Shown: positions 15,894 through 23,555 of the stretch, one piece after another
Layout: every line of letters begins with the position of its first letter
How positions within the stretch are numbered: the first letter of the stretch is position 1
DNA from: Ferrovibrio sp046294345
Lineage (GTDB): Bacteria > Pseudomonadota > Alphaproteobacteria > Ferrovibrionales > Ferrovibrionaceae
Length of the DNA: 64,000 bases
Direction of reading: 5' to 3'
NCBI GenBank assembly: GCA_046294345.1
Contig: JBKBJT010000001.1
Location: forward strand, 1-64,000
Made by a program: the position numbers and the translations under genes
Notes under the pieces: model-generated
Databases searched by the model: none
The model's input: only the letters and a program-made list of their open reading frames with translations
What the model was told of the DNA's origin: nothing

Positions 15894-17096
15894 ATGCGCA
15901 TTCTCGCCTTTCTGGCTGTTGTTTTCCTGAGTGTCACGGCACGGGCCGAGACGGTTCGTATCGCCTTCATCGATCCCCTGTCAGGGCCGGCGGCGGCCGT
16001 GACCGAGAATGCGCTGAACCACCTGAAATTCATGGCCGAGCGGCTGTCTTCGCCGCAGGCGACATACGAGATCACGGGTTACGACAACAAGCTGAATGCG
16101 CAGGAAAGCATCATCCAGGCGCAGAAGGCCATCGATGCCGGCATCCGCATCATCGTGGCGGGCAATTCTTCGGCCGCCGCCGGCGCGCTGAACGAATTCA
16201 TCGCCAAGCATAACGAGCGCTACCCCGACAAAACGGTGCTGTTCCTCAACATCTCGGCCATCGATCCGGCGCTGACCAACGAGAAATGCAGCTCGGCGCA
16301 TTTCCGCTTCGATGCCCATGCCGAGATGAAGATGCTGGCGCTGGCCAAGTTCATCGCCACGCAGAAACAGATCAGACGCGTGTATCTGATCAATCAGGAT
16401 TATTCCTTCGGCCAGGCGGTGCGCGCCGCCGCGTTGAAGATGGTGAAGACCGCGCGGCCCGATATCGAGATCGTGGGCGACGAGCTGCATCCGCTGGCCA
16501 AGATCACCGACTTCGCGCCCTATGTGGCCAAGATCAAAGCTAGTAATGCAGATAGTGTCATTACGGGAAACTGGGGCAGCGACCTCGCCCTGCTGCTGAA
16601 AGCCGCCGCCGACGCCAACCTGCAGGCCGGCTGGTATACCTATTACGCCAACGGCATCGGCAGCCCGACGGCGGTGCGGCAGACCGGCCTGGAGCATCGC
16701 GTTTTCGCCGTGATCGAGGGCCATTCAAACATGACGATGAGCGACGACCTCGATGCGGCATACCGCGCGCGGTTCGGCGGCAGCTTCAACGTGCCGCGCG
16801 CGCGCCTGCTGATGGAGATGCTGAACGACGCCGTGCGGGCGGCCAAAAGCGCCGAGCCGCGCAAAATCGCGCCATTGCTGGCCCAGGCGCAGCGCAAGAC
16901 CATGTATGGCGGCACCGCCAGCATGCGGGTCCAGGACCATCAGGTGCTGCAGGACCTGGTGATCGCCTCCTTCGGCCCGTTGGATGCGACGATGAAATTT
17001 GACGAGGAAAAGACCGGCTGGGGCTGGAAAACGGCCGGTGTGGTGAAGGCGGCCGATACCGCGCTGCCGAGTTCGTGCCGGATGGGCGGCCTGTAG
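15894..17096 (+). CDS. Orphan branched-chain-type ABC substrate-binding protein (Peripla_BP_6)
   Basis: A 400-residue exported protein (signal MRILAFLAVVFLSVTARA) with the LivJ/LivK fold: VRIAFIDPLSGPAAAV, then VYLINQDYSFGQAVRAAAL, VGDELHPLAKITDFAPY and DSVITGNWGSDLALLLKAAA. It is a clear paralogue of the binding protein at 22211-23461; long segments including HPLAKITDFAPYVAKIKAS are identical. No permease or ATPase genes adjoin it, so it probably feeds the transporter encoded 6-10 kb downstream, or another one. A structured leader precedes it. Confidence 0.88.
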   Translation: MRILAFLAVVFLSVTARAETVRIAFIDPLSGPAAAVTENALNHLKFMAERLSSPQATYEITGYDNKLNAQESIIQAQKAIDAGIRIIVAGNSSAAAGALNEFIAKHNERYPDKTVLFLNISAIDPALTNEKCSSAHFRFDAHAEMKMLALAKFIATQKQIRRVYLINQDYSFGQAVRAAALKMVKTARPDIEIVGDELHPLAKITDFAPYVAKIKASNADSVITGNWGSDLALLLKAAADANLQAGWYTYYANGIGSPTAVRQTGLEHRVFAVIEGHSNMTMSDDLDAAYRARFGGSFNVPRARLLMEMLNDAVRAAKSAEPRKIAPLLAQAQRKTMYGGTASMRVQDHQVLQDLVIASFGPLDATMKFDEEKTGWGWKTAGVVKAADTALPSSCRMGGL

Positions 17097-17151
17097 GGCC
17101 GGCATCATAAAATCGGCCTTGCCAAACTCCCCGCCCCATTCTATTCTGTAT

Positions 17152-17169
17152 TTCTAGAATTATGGAATA
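17152..17169. promoter_or_regulatory. Candidate ArsR operator at the arsR start
   Basis: TTCTAGAA (17152-17159) is palindromic and is followed by AATTATGGAATA (17158-17169), four bases before the ATG. A related AATTCTGGGAATA lies at 17597-17609 just before the second gene of the operon. The pair resembles self-regulated ArsR sites. There is no Shine-Dalgarno sequence, so the ArsR message may be leaderless. Confidence 0.4.
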
Positions 17170-17172
17170 ATT

Positions 17173-17541
17173 ATGGCCGCCGCTGCCAGAAAACCTGCCA
17201 AAGCGCCCGAACTGGACCTCGCCGATGCCGCGCTCTGCCTGGCCGAGCTTGGCAATCCGGCGCGGCTGGCGGCTTATCGCATCCTGCTGGCGGCCGGCTT
17301 CGAGGGTTTGCCCGTCAACGAAGTTCGCGATCAGCTCGACATACCCGATTCAACCCTGACCCACCATCTGCACCGCCTGCGCCAGGCCGGACTGATCACG
17401 CAAAGCCGTGAAGGCCGCGTGATCCGCTGTCGCGTCGATTTCCAGAGGATGGACATGCTGATGCGGTTCATGGTTTCCGAATGCTGCCGGGGCGTCACGC
17501 TCCAGGGCAGCAACACCTGCTCATCCCCCACCTGCTGCTGA
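17173..17541 (+). CDS. ArsR-family regulator with Cys-rich C-terminus
   Basis: A 122-residue winged-helix protein: LAELGNPARLAAYRILLAAG, then recognition region LDIPDSTLTHHLHRLRQAGLI and the wing QSREGRVIRCRVDF. The C-terminus has CC at about residues 105-106 and ends CSSPTCC, the cysteine pattern of thiol/metalloid-responsive ArsR repressors such as arsenite sensors. It would release its operators when the ligand binds. It heads an apparent operon with a fatty-acid-hydroxylase-like protein and an ATP-grasp-like protein, not the usual ars genes. Cognate ligand unknown. Confidence 0.82.
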   Translation: MAAAARKPAKAPELDLADAALCLAELGNPARLAAYRILLAAGFEGLPVNEVRDQLDIPDSTLTHHLHRLRQAGLITQSREGRVIRCRVDFQRMDMLMRFMVSECCRGVTLQGSNTCSSPTCC

Positions 17542-17596
17542 AGGATTGAACGGCCAGGAGGTCCGCTCCGCCTTGCCTGCGTCCATATTATTCGAT

Positions 17597-17609
17597 AATT
17601 CTGGGAATA
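17597..17609. promoter_or_regulatory. Second candidate ArsR site before the hydroxylase gene
   Basis: AATTCTGGGAATA, in a locally AT-rich 40-base stretch, matches AATTATGGAATA in front of arsR apart from one substitution and one inserted G. It ends eight bases before the ATG at 17617 and suggests an internal promoter under the same regulator. Confidence 0.35.
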
Positions 17610-17616
17610 TAAAACT

Positions 17617-18546
17617 ATGCTGAACTTCGCCCATCACCCTCCGCTCCTGGCCCTGCCCGCACGCCTGCTGCTGTTTCCTGTCACGCTGACTGGCGCGGTG
17701 GCCACGACCACCCTTGGCCTGCAGCAGGACCTGCCCGGCCTGCCGCTTCAGTTCGGCGGTTTTCTGGCGGCACTGGCAGCGGTCGCCCTCGCCGAGCGCC
17801 TTTCCTCCGACAAGGATCGTGGCGCGAGGACGTATCGGAACGACTGGAGGCTGGATGCCCTGTCATTCGGCATTCTGATGGCCGCGGTCAATCCGGCCCT
17901 GGAACTCGGCTTGCCCCTGCTGGCCGCCGGGCTGCTCGCCGCCGCCGACCTGCCGGCGGCGCTCGACTGGTTTCCCGATCATTGGCCCTTTGCGGCGCAG
18001 GTCGCGCTGGCCGCGCTGCTGGCCGAATTCGGTCAATACTGGATGCATCGCCTGGCGCATGAACGGCCGGCCCTGTGGCGATTTCACGCCTGCCATCACA
18101 GCGCGGAGCGGATGTATTGGCTGAACGGCTTCCGCGTCCATCCCGTGAATGCGATCTGGCACCATCTGGCCGGAGTTTTTGTCCTGAAGATGATTGGTGC
18201 CGAAGCAGAGGTTCTGGCCGTCTGCCTGACCATGGCCGGCGTCGTCTCGGCCTTTCAGCATGCCAACTTGAACCTGCTTCATGGCCCGCTGAACTGGATA
18301 TTCGCCACCAACGAACTGCACCGATGGCATCATGCCGACCACCCCGAGCAGGGTAACCGCAATTACGGCGGCATGCTCAGCGTCTGGGACTTGGTATTCG
18401 GGACATACCTGCGCCAGACCGGCAAGGCGCCGGAGCGTTATGGCCTTTATGCCGGCAACGAATTCTATCCGCGCAACAGCCTGTGGCGGCAATACGCGAT
18501 CCCCTTCGCCTGGCCGCGGCAGGGCCAGACGGATCGGCCGGAATGA
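17617..18546 (+). CDS. Sterol desaturase / fatty-acid hydroxylase superfamily membrane protein
   Basis: A 309-residue multi-helix membrane protein with the di-iron histidine boxes of the superfamily: H144RLAH148, H157ACHH161 and H235RWHH239, plus a WHH between them. Members use oxygen to hydroxylate or desaturate lipids or isoprenoids. About four hydrophobic stretches precede and surround the boxes. It follows arsR by 75 bases and overlaps the ATP-grasp-like gene by four bases (ATGA), so the two are translationally coupled. Substrate unknown. The linkage to an ArsR regulator suggests inducible lipid modification. Confidence 0.88.
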   Translation: MLNFAHHPPLLALPARLLLFPVTLTGAVATTTLGLQQDLPGLPLQFGGFLAALAAVALAERLSSDKDRGARTYRNDWRLDALSFGILMAAVNPALELGLPLLAAGLLAAADLPAALDWFPDHWPFAAQVALAALLAEFGQYWMHRLAHERPALWRFHACHHSAERMYWLNGFRVHPVNAIWHHLAGVFVLKMIGAEAEVLAVCLTMAGVVSAFQHANLNLLHGPLNWIFATNELHRWHHADHPEQGNRNYGGMLSVWDLVFGTYLRQTGKAPERYGLYAGNEFYPRNSLWRQYAIPFAWPRQGQTDRPE

Positions 18547-19790
18547 TCGCCGCCATGACAGCATCCCGGGCCATCCAGATGCCGCTGCCGCCGGCCGAGA
18601 TGCCACCGGCCGAACCGCCGTTCGCCGCCCTGCCCGCATCATTCGTCCAGTCCGATCTTGCGAAGATCGGCGGCGGCTTTCCCGACACGCCGGAGGCGCA
18701 GGCCCGCCTTGCGGAAAAATTCTCGTCTGCAGCCATCCTTCTGCGCCAGGACATGACGGAACGCATAGCCGATATCGCGCTGGCCCTGGATGCATTGATG
18801 CGCCTGCCGGCCTATCGCGAAGCCTGCCTGGCCGCGGCGCCACCCATTGCACAGATCGACCAGGGAACGCGCGGGATTTTCAATGCGCTCGACTTTCACC
18901 TTGCCGCCGAAGGGCCGCGATTGATCGAGGCCAACACCAATGGTGGCGGTGCCTTCCTGCTGGGCCTGCTGGGCGAGCTGAGCGGCGGACAGACGCGCGA
19001 CGAGTGGGAAGACCGCCTTGTCGCCATGCTGCGCGCCGAATGGGCGCTAGCGCGGCCCGAGCAGAGCCTGCGCCGCGTGGCCATCGTGGATGACGCGCCG
19101 GAATCGCAGTTCCTGCGCGATGAATTCACCCTGGCGGCAGTAGCGTTGCGGCGGCGCGGCATCGACTGCTTGCTGCTGGATCCAGCAGATCTTGATTTTC
19201 ATGACGGTGCCCTGCGCCACCGCGGCACGGCCATAGATTTCGTCTACAATCGACTGACGCGGTTCAGCCTGGAGGGCGAAGCCGAGCGAGCGCTGGCACT
19301 CGCATATTGCCACAACGCCGTCGTTATCAGCCCCAATCCGCATATCCATGCCATATGGGCCTGCAAGCGCAATCTTAGCGTCTGGAGCAGCGCGTCTGCG
19401 CTGCGCGCCTTCGGCCTGCCTGCGCCGATGGCGCTGATGCTGGCCGAATCAGTGCCGGCGACCGCCATGGTCACGCCTGACAATGCGGAGGCGATATGGC
19501 GCAATCGCAATGCGCTTTATTTCAAGCCGGTCGACGGGCATGCATCCAAGGGCGTCTATGCCGGCGCGAAAATCACGCGCGGCGCATGGCAGGAGGTTTC
19601 TGCCGGCGGCTACGTGGCGCAGGAGCGCGTCGATCCACCGCTTCTGCAGACACCGTCCGGCATGATGAAGGTCGATATCCGCGCCTTCGTGTGGAATGGC
19701 GCGGTGGTCAGCCTGGGGGCGCGGCTGTTCCGCGGGCAGACGATGAATTTCCGCACGCCGGGCGGCGGCTTCGCGCATATCCGGCGTTAA
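18543..19790 (+). CDS. ATP-grasp-like protein of unknown substrate
   Basis: A 415-residue soluble protein. Its C-terminal half looks like ATP-grasp: FKPVDGHASKGVYA (about 327-340, with a candidate nucleotide-binding lysine K328), then YVAQERV and MKVDIRAFVWNG. The N-terminal half has LIEANTNGGGAFL and RRVAIVDDAPESQFL, recalling glutathionylspermidine-synthase- or glutathione-synthetase-like folds. Such enzymes join a carboxylate to an amine or thiol through an acyl phosphate. The start ATG overlaps the hydroxylase stop; longer in-frame starts lie inside that gene. I do not recognise a named family. Confidence 0.65.
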   Translation: MIAAMTASRAIQMPLPPAEMPPAEPPFAALPASFVQSDLAKIGGGFPDTPEAQARLAEKFSSAAILLRQDMTERIADIALALDALMRLPAYREACLAAAPPIAQIDQGTRGIFNALDFHLAAEGPRLIEANTNGGGAFLLGLLGELSGGQTRDEWEDRLVAMLRAEWALARPEQSLRRVAIVDDAPESQFLRDEFTLAAVALRRRGIDCLLLDPADLDFHDGALRHRGTAIDFVYNRLTRFSLEGEAERALALAYCHNAVVISPNPHIHAIWACKRNLSVWSSASALRAFGLPAPMALMLAESVPATAMVTPDNAEAIWRNRNALYFKPVDGHASKGVYAGAKITRGAWQEVSAGGYVAQERVDPPLLQTPSGMMKVDIRAFVWNGAVVSLGARLFRGQTMNFRTPGGGFAHIRR

Positions 19791-19824
19791 TGGCCGCCGG
19801 GTGCGGGGATGCCGATTTACAGAT

Positions 19825-20577
19825 TCACACCATGCCGGTGACGAGGTCGACCGGCTGATCCAGGTCCATGCCCGCCTTCTCGAAGCCCTTGCGCCAGTCG
19901 TCGAGATGGCGGCGCGTCCACAGGCGGCCGAGTTCCCGGTCGCGCCGGCGCAGGGATTCCACCAGCATGCGATGCGCCTCGATCAGGCGCCGCGTGCCAT
20001 GTTCGGTGGCGCGCACCGCCACGTTGGTGGTGGGATAGATCAGCATGTTGGATGGCTCGCGCGCCAGTTCCAGCACGCGGTTGCGGCCGCATTTCTCCAG
20101 CAGCAGGTGGAATTCGCTGTCCAGCGTGGCAACCGCCACCGGATCGTCCATCGCCTCTTCGGTGGCGGCGATGTTGGCATCCAGCACCGCAATCTCTTCC
20201 GGCGTGGCACGGTCGACCGCCAGTTCGATGGAGGCGAGGCTGAGCGCCATGGTGGCTTCCCACAATTCGCGGAAACTGACCTGGTGCAGCATCAGCGCGC
20301 GGCTGGCGCGGGTGGCGAGCCGGTCGTAATGCGGCAGGCCGACGGCCAGGCGGCGGCTGGAATCGCGATGCACCATGCCGCCCTGTTCCAGCAGGCGGAT
20401 GCCTTCGCGCACGGTGGAGCGATTGACGCCGAACTGGCGCACCAGCTCGGCCTCGGTGCCGATGGGATCGCCCGGGCGCAGGCGGCCCGACAGAATCTCG
20501 CGCTCGATCGCCTCGGCCACCATCTGATAGGCGGGCACCGGCGTGATGCGCGTGAATTTCTCGGCCGTCTCAGACAT
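19825..20577 (-). CDS. GntR-family regulator, FCD (FadR-type) subfamily
   Basis: A 250-residue regulator. N-terminal winged helix: AYQMVAEAIEREILSGRL, GTEAELVRQFGVNRSTVREG, IRLLEQGGMV. The C-terminal FCD helical bundle has the metal-ligand pattern of an Asp and histidines (DSEFHLLL, EAHRMLVESL, RRHLDDW). FCD regulators sense small organic acids. It is divergent from the serine hydrolase; the ATTGTCCGACAAT palindrome between them is a likely autoregulatory site, and the same core occurs before the TAXI TRAP operon. Convergent with the ATP-grasp-like gene. Confidence 0.9.
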   Translation of the reverse strand: MSETAEKFTRITPVPAYQMVAEAIEREILSGRLRPGDPIGTEAELVRQFGVNRSTVREGIRLLEQGGMVHRDSSRRLAVGLPHYDRLATRASRALMLHQVSFRELWEATMALSLASIELAVDRATPEEIAVLDANIAATEEAMDDPVAVATLDSEFHLLLEKCGRNRVLELAREPSNMLIYPTTNVAVRATEHGTRRLIEAHRMLVESLRRRDRELGRLWTRRHLDDWRKGFEKAGMDLDQPVDLVTGMV

Positions 20578-20703
20578 TTACCCCCCGATCCCGAACCCGT
20601 TTCCGGCGCGGCCGACGCAGCGATTCGCGACCACCGGCAGAATGGGTGATGATCGGCATTTCCGCCAGCCGGGTCCAGCAATTGAGTGTTTGACTTAGGT
20701 CGG

Positions 20704-20716
20704 ATTGTCCGACAAT
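20704..20716. promoter_or_regulatory. ATTGTCCGACAAT palindrome, candidate GntR/FCD operator
   Basis: A perfect 6-1-6 palindrome of the FadR/FCD type, inside a second overlapping repeat GTCGGATTGTCCGAC. It lies between the GntR gene (leftward) and the hydrolase (rightward), just downstream of a TTGACT -35-like box at 20690-20695. GTCCGACAATC (20707-20717) is shared with the inverted repeat at 740-766. Confidence 0.65.
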
Positions 20717-20761
20717 CATGGTCGCCAAGCAAAATAAAAATGGTCCAGGGAGGCCGCGCCG

Positions 20762-22078
20762 ATGAAAGTGTGCCGTTTCGGGCAGTTCTTGATGGCTGTC
20801 CTTTTCACTGGTTTTGCTCTGCATACCCCGCTGCCCGGCCTGAACGGGCCAGCTTTGACCGGCGCCCGCGCCGCGGAGCTGCTGCCGCAGGGCGATCCGG
20901 CGGCCCTTGGCTTCGCCCCCGACCGCCTCGCCCGCATCACCACCCGCCTGAAAGCCGATTCCGAGGCCGGAATCATCCCCGGCGCCGTGCTGCTGATCGC
21001 GCGCCAGGGCAAGATCGCCTATTTCGAGGCGATGGGCCTGCAAGATCCGCAGACCAAGGCGGCGATGAGGCGGGACACGATCTTCCGCATCTATTCGATG
21101 ACCAAGCCGATCGTCACCGTGGCGGCGATGATGCAGGTGGAAGAAGGCCGCATGGCGGTTGGCGATCCGCTGGCCCGCTATGTGCCGGCCTTCGCCAAGC
21201 CCCAGGTCGGCGTGGAAAAGCCGGGCGCCGACGGCAAGCCGGTTCTGGAACTGGTGCCGGCGCAGCGTGCGATCAGCATCCAGGACCTGATGCGCCATAC
21301 CTCGGGCATCACCTACGGCTTTTTCGGCGTCGGCGCGGTGAAGGCGCAATATCGCGAGGCCGGCGTGATGGACGGCGAATTCGACAATGCCGAATTCGCC
21401 GAACGCATCGCCAAGCTGCCGCTGGCCTATCAGCCCGGCACGGTCTGGGATTACAGCCATTCCACCGACATCCTCGGCCGCGTGGTGGAAGTGGTGGACA
21501 AAAAGCCGCTGGGCCAGGCGCTCAAAGACCGCGTACTCGGCCCGCTCGGCATGAAGGACACGGACTTTTTCGTCACCGATGCCGCGAAGCAGCCCCGCGT
21601 GGCCGAGCCATTCCCCGATGACCGCAGCCTGGGCGGCGGCGTGGTATTCTTCGATCCGCGCAAGGCCGGCAAATACGAATCCGGCGGCGGCGGCCTGACC
21701 GGCACGGCGATGGATTACGCGCGCTTCCTGCAGATGCTGCTGGATGGCGGCACGCAGAACGGCAAGCGCTATCTGAGCCTGAAGACGCTGGCCTACATGA
21801 CCTCGGACCATATGGGCACCGGCGTGGTGCCGGGCCCCTATTTCCTGCCCGGCCCCGGCTATGGCTTCGGCCTGGGCTTCGGCGTGCGCAAGGACAGCGG
21901 CGTTTCGGCCGATCCCGGCAGCGCCGGCGATTACTATTGGGGCGGCGCCGGCGGCACCTATTTCTGGGTCGATCCCAAGGAGAAGATGTTCGCCGTCTTC
22001 ATGATGCAGTCGCCGAAACAGCGCCTGACCTATCGCGCCCTGGTGCGCAACATGGTCTATGCGGCGATGGTGAAGTGA
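20762..22078 (+). CDS. Serine hydrolase, beta-lactamase class C / esterase family
   Basis: A 438-residue exported protein (hydrophobic start FGQFLMAVLFTGFAL). The catalytic SxxK is S112-M-T-K115 in FRIYSMTKPIVTV; Y231 in VWDYSHSTD fits the YxN-like general base, and WGGAGGTYFW near the C-terminus is the KTG-equivalent strand. This subfamily contains esterases, DD-peptidases and amide hydrolases more often than true resistance enzymes. Start ATG with GGGAGG upstream. It lies between a GntR regulator and a Liv-type transporter, so it may release the transported compound from an ester or amide in the periplasm (inference). Confidence 0.88.
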   Translation: MKVCRFGQFLMAVLFTGFALHTPLPGLNGPALTGARAAELLPQGDPAALGFAPDRLARITTRLKADSEAGIIPGAVLLIARQGKIAYFEAMGLQDPQTKAAMRRDTIFRIYSMTKPIVTVAAMMQVEEGRMAVGDPLARYVPAFAKPQVGVEKPGADGKPVLELVPAQRAISIQDLMRHTSGITYGFFGVGAVKAQYREAGVMDGEFDNAEFAERIAKLPLAYQPGTVWDYSHSTDILGRVVEVVDKKPLGQALKDRVLGPLGMKDTDFFVTDAAKQPRVAEPFPDDRSLGGGVVFFDPRKAGKYESGGGGLTGTAMDYARFLQMLLDGGTQNGKRYLSLKTLAYMTSDHMGTGVVPGPYFLPGPGYGFGLGFGVRKDSGVSADPGSAGDYYWGGAGGTYFWVDPKEKMFAVFMMQSPKQRLTYRALVRNMVYAAMVK

Positions 22079-22114
22079 CCTGACGCGGAGAAGGACTACG
22101 CCCGACGCGACCTG

Positions 22115-22125
22115 AATTGCATACA
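22115..22125. promoter_or_regulatory. AATTGCATACA motif upstream of the ABC operon
   Basis: Identical to 687-697 before the TAXI operon. Located 86 bases before the binding-protein ATG, in the expected promoter zone. A candidate common regulatory site; the match could still be chance. Confidence 0.3.
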
Positions 22126-22210
22126 GGCAGAACCGAATACAGGAATTCGCCGCTAGACCGGCGGATCGGCGGACCGGAAGCCGCCGTGACATAACTGGAT
22201 GGAGGAAACA

Positions 22211-23461
22211 ATGCCGACTCGTCGTTATGGGACAGGCCTGGCCGTTGCCGCGCTGGCGGCCGGCCTGGGACTGGCAGCACCGGCCTGGTCGCAGGTGAAA
22301 ATCGCGTTCATCGATCCGCTCTCCGGCGCCATGGCGCCGATCGGCGAGCATGGCGTGAAGCATTTCCAGTACATGATCGACAAGATCAACGCCAAGGGCG
22401 GCGTGAACGGCCAGAAGATGGAGCTGATCACCTTCGACAACAAGCTCAGCCCGCAGGAAACGGTGATCGCGGCGCAGAAGGCCATCGATGCCGGCGCCCG
22501 CATCCTCACGCTCGGCAACGGTTCGGGCGCGGCGGCGGCGATGATCGACTTCGTCAACAAGCATAACGACCGCAACCCCGGCAAGGAGGTGGTCTACCTC
22601 AACTACGCCGCGGTCGATCCGGCCTTCACCAACGACAAATGCAGCTACTGGCATTTCCGCTGGGATGCCCATAGCGACATCAAGATGCAGGCCCTGACCA
22701 CCTACATGAAGGGCAAGCCCAGCATCAAGAAGGTCTACCTGATCAACCAGGATTATTCCTTCGGCCATGCCGTGCGCAAGGCGGCCAACGAGATGCTGAA
22801 GGCCAAGCGCTCCGACGTGCAGATCGTGGGCGACGAACTGCATCCGCTGGCCAAGATCACCGACTTCGCGCCCTATGTGGCCAAGATCAAGGCCAGCGGC
22901 GCCGACAGCGTGATCACCGGCAACTGGGGCAGCGATATCGCGCTGCTGCTGAAGGCCGCGGCCGACGCCAACCTGCAGGTCGACTGGTATACCTACTATG
23001 CCGGCGGCGCGGGCGGCCCGACCGCGATCAAGCAGACCGGCCTGAAGGACCGCGTGTTCCAGATCACGGAAGGCCTTGCCAACATCAACACGCCGGAGAA
23101 CTACGCCTGGGAAGAAGACTTCCGCAAGAAAAGCGCCGGCCAGGGCTGGTGGTATCCGCGCGTGCGCAACGAGATGGAAATGCTGGCCCGCGCCATGAAC
23201 GAGGCCAAGTCCAACGATCCGAAGGTGTTCGCCGAGAAGCTGCGCGGCATGAAGTACAAGAACATCTACGGCAAGGACACCTACATGCGCGCGGAAGACC
23301 ACCAGTTCTTCCAGGACATCTACATCTCGGCGCTGACTCCGCTGTCGGGCGACATGAAGTTCGACGAAGAGAAGAGCGGCTGGGGCTGGAAGCTGTTCGC
23401 GACGGTGCCGATGGCCAATACCGACGTGCCCACCACCTGCAAGATGGCCAAGCCAAGCTGA
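22211..23461 (+). CDS. Branched-chain-type ABC transporter substrate-binding protein
   Basis: A 416-residue periplasmic receptor (signal TGLAVAALAAGLGLAAPAWSQ) of the Peripla_BP_6 fold: VKIAFIDPLSGAMAPIGEHG, KKVYLINQDYSFGHAVRKAA, DSVITGNWGSDIALLLKAAA. It delivers amino acids, amides, aromatic acids or similar to the membrane complex encoded directly downstream. ATG at 22211 behind GGAGGAAACA. It is paralogous to the orphan receptor at 15894. A 9-bp intercistronic hairpin separates it from the permeases, which usually keeps receptor mRNA more abundant. Confidence 0.93.
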   Translation: MPTRRYGTGLAVAALAAGLGLAAPAWSQVKIAFIDPLSGAMAPIGEHGVKHFQYMIDKINAKGGVNGQKMELITFDNKLSPQETVIAAQKAIDAGARILTLGNGSGAAAAMIDFVNKHNDRNPGKEVVYLNYAAVDPAFTNDKCSYWHFRWDAHSDIKMQALTTYMKGKPSIKKVYLINQDYSFGHAVRKAANEMLKAKRSDVQIVGDELHPLAKITDFAPYVAKIKASGADSVITGNWGSDIALLLKAAADANLQVDWYTYYAGGAGGPTAIKQTGLKDRVFQITEGLANINTPENYAWEEDFRKKSAGQGWWYPRVRNEMEMLARAMNEAKSNDPKVFAEKLRGMKYKNIYGKDTYMRAEDHQFFQDIYISALTPLSGDMKFDEEKSGWGWKLFATVPMANTDVPTTCKMAKPS

Positions 23462-23478
23462 ACCGCTTGCCTGACGCG

Positions 23479-23503
23479 CGGCCCCGGGTGAAAACCGGGG
23501 CCG
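23479..23503 (+). other. Intercistronic hairpin between receptor and permease genes
   Basis: CGGCCCCGG (23479-23487) pairs perfectly with CCGGGGCCG (23495-23503) across GTGAAAA. No T-run follows, so it is more likely an mRNA-stabilising or partial-termination element than a full terminator. Confidence 0.55.
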
Positions 23504-23555
23504 TGGCGTCTGTTCTGTCGTATCGTTGCCGGGTCGGGAATTACGGGGGCGTTTC

